Source: an uncultured Lachnospiraceae bacterium
GTDB taxonomy: Bacteria; Bacillota; Clostridia; Lachnospirales; Lachnospiraceae
Assembly (NCBI GenBank): GCA_900313435.1
Contig: OMRF01000012.1
Span: 1 to 5,711 of the forward strand
DNA length: 5,711 bases
Direction: 5' to 3'
Below, one piece after another: positions 4,494 through 5,711 of this stretch (position 1 is its first letter; every line of letters starts with the position of its first letter). The notes under the pieces are model-generated. The model was not told the DNA's origin, searched no databases, and saw only the letters and a program-made list of their open reading frames with translations. The translations under genes and the position numbers were made by a program.

Positions 4494-5711
4494 TCATCCT
4501 TTGTATCTGAAAACAAGTGTTGTCATATCGTCAAACTGAGGCGCATCCTTCACGAATTCTGCGACAGACGAACGGACTGCAGCATCTATATCCTCCACAG
4601 AAGCCGTGATGTCTTTATTCAGGGCTTCTATCATCCTTTCTTCCCTGAACAGTTTCTCATCCGCATTTGTGGCTTCGGTAATACCGTCGGTATACTGGAA
4701 CAGGATGTCTCCCGGGGCAAGTTCAAAGGATCCTGCGGTAAATTTGGTACCGCTAAACGCTGCAACATAGGGGCCGTGTACGTCTTTGTATAACTTAAAG
4801 CCTTCCTTTCCACTGCATATGGCAGGATATTCGTGTCCGGCGTTCACATAGTCCACATGTCCGGTAGTTAAATTCACCACACCAAGCCAGACAGTGACGA
4901 ACATCATCTCGTCATTTTCCCTGCAGAGTTCGTTATTTACTTCGCTTACCGCCTTCGCCACATCATTCCCGTGCTTTTCGACGCTGTGCCTGAGCTTGTC
5001 CTTTGCCATGACCATGAACATTGCGGCAGGTATGCCTTTCCCCGATACATCCGCCACGACAAGGGCCAGATGGTCATCGTCAATAAGAAAGAAATCATAG
5101 AAATCTCCGCCGACCTCCTTGGCAGTGACCATGCATGCATACAGCTCAAACTCTTCTCTGTCCGGAAACGGCGGAAATTCCCGGGGAAGGAATGAGGTCT
5201 GGATCAAGGCTGCCACGGCAAGTTCCTTATCGATCCTCTCCCCTGCCTCTTTGATCAGACCTTTTAAGCTGTCAACCATATAGTTGATTCCGCCGGAAAG
5301 CTTGTCAAACTCAATGGAATCCCTGAAATCCGCCTTTTCCTCAAGATCCCCTTCCGTAATTTTGGACAGGGAATTGTCAAGACTTATGACCCCTTTAACC
5401 ACATGCTTCTTGGTCAGCCTATGGATAAGGAGGAAAATGATCGCAAAAACTATGGCATAGTTTACAAGAAGTACGACCATGAAAGCGTTCCCAGTCTCCC
5501 ATGCCTCCCTCACGGGGTATACCGCTACGATAATGTCATCTCCATCCGCAATCGCTCCGACATAAGAGCTGACACCGTAAACGGTATCCTTTGCAATCTT
5601 TCCGCTTCCAGCCAGTTCCTCAAGGTTCACATGTATATCCGGCTTCTCACCATTGTATTTTTCCGCAGGACTGCAGATTATCTCATTGTCCTTATCGATC
5701 AACAGAAAATA
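4494..5711 (-). CDS. Membrane sensor protein with HAMP and PP2C/SpoIIE (RsbU-like) phosphatase domain, N-terminus outside window
   Basis: The frame is open to the right edge (405 residues in the window), so the true start lies further right. A TTG at 5702 should not be taken as the start. Residues 1 to about 75 look like the end of an extracytoplasmic sensor, with VYGVSSYVGAI and IIVAVYPV strands as in Cache-type domains. A membrane helix follows (about 77-98), then a HAMP-like linker (about 100-160) with ITEGDLEEKADF, a short helical connector, and a PP2C/SpoIIE phosphatase domain from about 185. The metal-binding aspartates are present: GGDFYD (Asp203, Asp206), ADVSGKG (Asp221), TDGITEA (Asp342) and FDDMTT (Asp394, Asp395), with NAGHEYP between. 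Such proteins dephosphorylate anti-sigma-factor antagonists in partner-switching pathways, but no STAS or anti-sigma gene is visible here, so the target is unknown. Confidence 0.92.
   Translation of the reverse strand, partial: YFLLIDKDNEIICSPAEKYNGEKPDIHVNLEELAGSGKIAKDTVYGVSSYVGAIADGDDIIVAVYPVREAWETGNAFMVVLLVNYAIVFAIIFLLIHRLTKKHVVKGVISLDNSLSKITEGDLEEKADFRDSIEFDKLSGGINYMVDSLKGLIKEAGERIDKELAVAALIQTSFLPREFPPFPDREEFELYACMVTAKEVGGDFYDFFLIDDDHLALVVADVSGKGIPAAMFMVMAKDKLRHSVEKHGNDVAKAVSEVNNELCRENDEMMFVTVWLGVVNLTTGHVDYVNAGHEYPAICSGKEGFKLYKDVHGPYVAAFSGTKFTAGSFELAPGDILFQYTDGITEATNADEKLFREERMIEALNKDITASVEDIDAAVRSSVAEFVKDAPQFDDMTTLVFRYKG

Noticed and set aside
5700..5702. TTG as the start codon of the phosphatase gene
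   Set aside because: The frame stays open to the window edge (TAT TTT CTG before it), and the sensor domain is clearly cut, so the start lies outside.

Overview
The window looks like a chromosomal segment of a low-to-mid-GC Firmicute, most likely a Clostridia member of the Lachnospiraceae type. This is inferred from strong AGGAGG ribosome binding sites, tandem feoA genes ahead of feoB, a clostridial-style FeoB core (GCGVPGIMASRT, FIPCGAKL), and a SpoIIE-type phosphatase. No phage, transposase, CRISPR or RNA gene is visible.

Positions 1-2155 hold a leftward ferrous-iron uptake operon, feoA1-feoA2-feoB. The genes are tightly packed, with gaps of 12 and 3 nt and ribosome binding sites that overlap the preceding stop codons. 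FeoB runs off the left edge after 526 codons. The operon has a near-perfect sigma-70 promoter on the minus strand (TTGACA, 17 bp, TATACT). A dyad sits exactly in its spacer, and two more copies of the same TTAG-N6-CTAA dyad lie downstream at about 30 and 34 bp intervals.

Divergent from feo, at 2241-2615, is a short two-domain DtxR/MntR-family metalloregulator. Its visible metal ligands (Met9, Glu12, Cys100, Glu103, His104) resemble the iron-sensing DtxR/IdeR site more than the manganese-sensing MntR site. The simplest model is that it binds Fe(II) and represses feo at the three dyads.

The regulator gene runs tail-to-tail into ybaK (minus strand), which encodes a Cys-tRNA(Pro) deacylase. The coding regions overlap by 23 nt, and a perfect 17-bp GC-rich inverted repeat lies one base past the regulator stop. 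The ybaK frame reads through the repeat and gains about 18 residues beyond the usual family end, so the repeat looks like an inserted palindromic element.

ybaK and the next gene, a CPA1-family Na+/H+ antiporter (plus strand, 3193-4482), are divergently transcribed from promoters whose -10 boxes overlap. The antiporter then converges, with an 11-nt gap, on a membrane-anchored sensor/HAMP/PP2C (SpoIIE/RsbU-like) phosphatase gene that enters from the right edge. The iron module is a coherent unit. The deacylase, antiporter and phosphatase show no clear functional link to it or to each other. No stretch over 300 bases lacks a gene; the longest, 2046-2240, is the feo/regulator control region.
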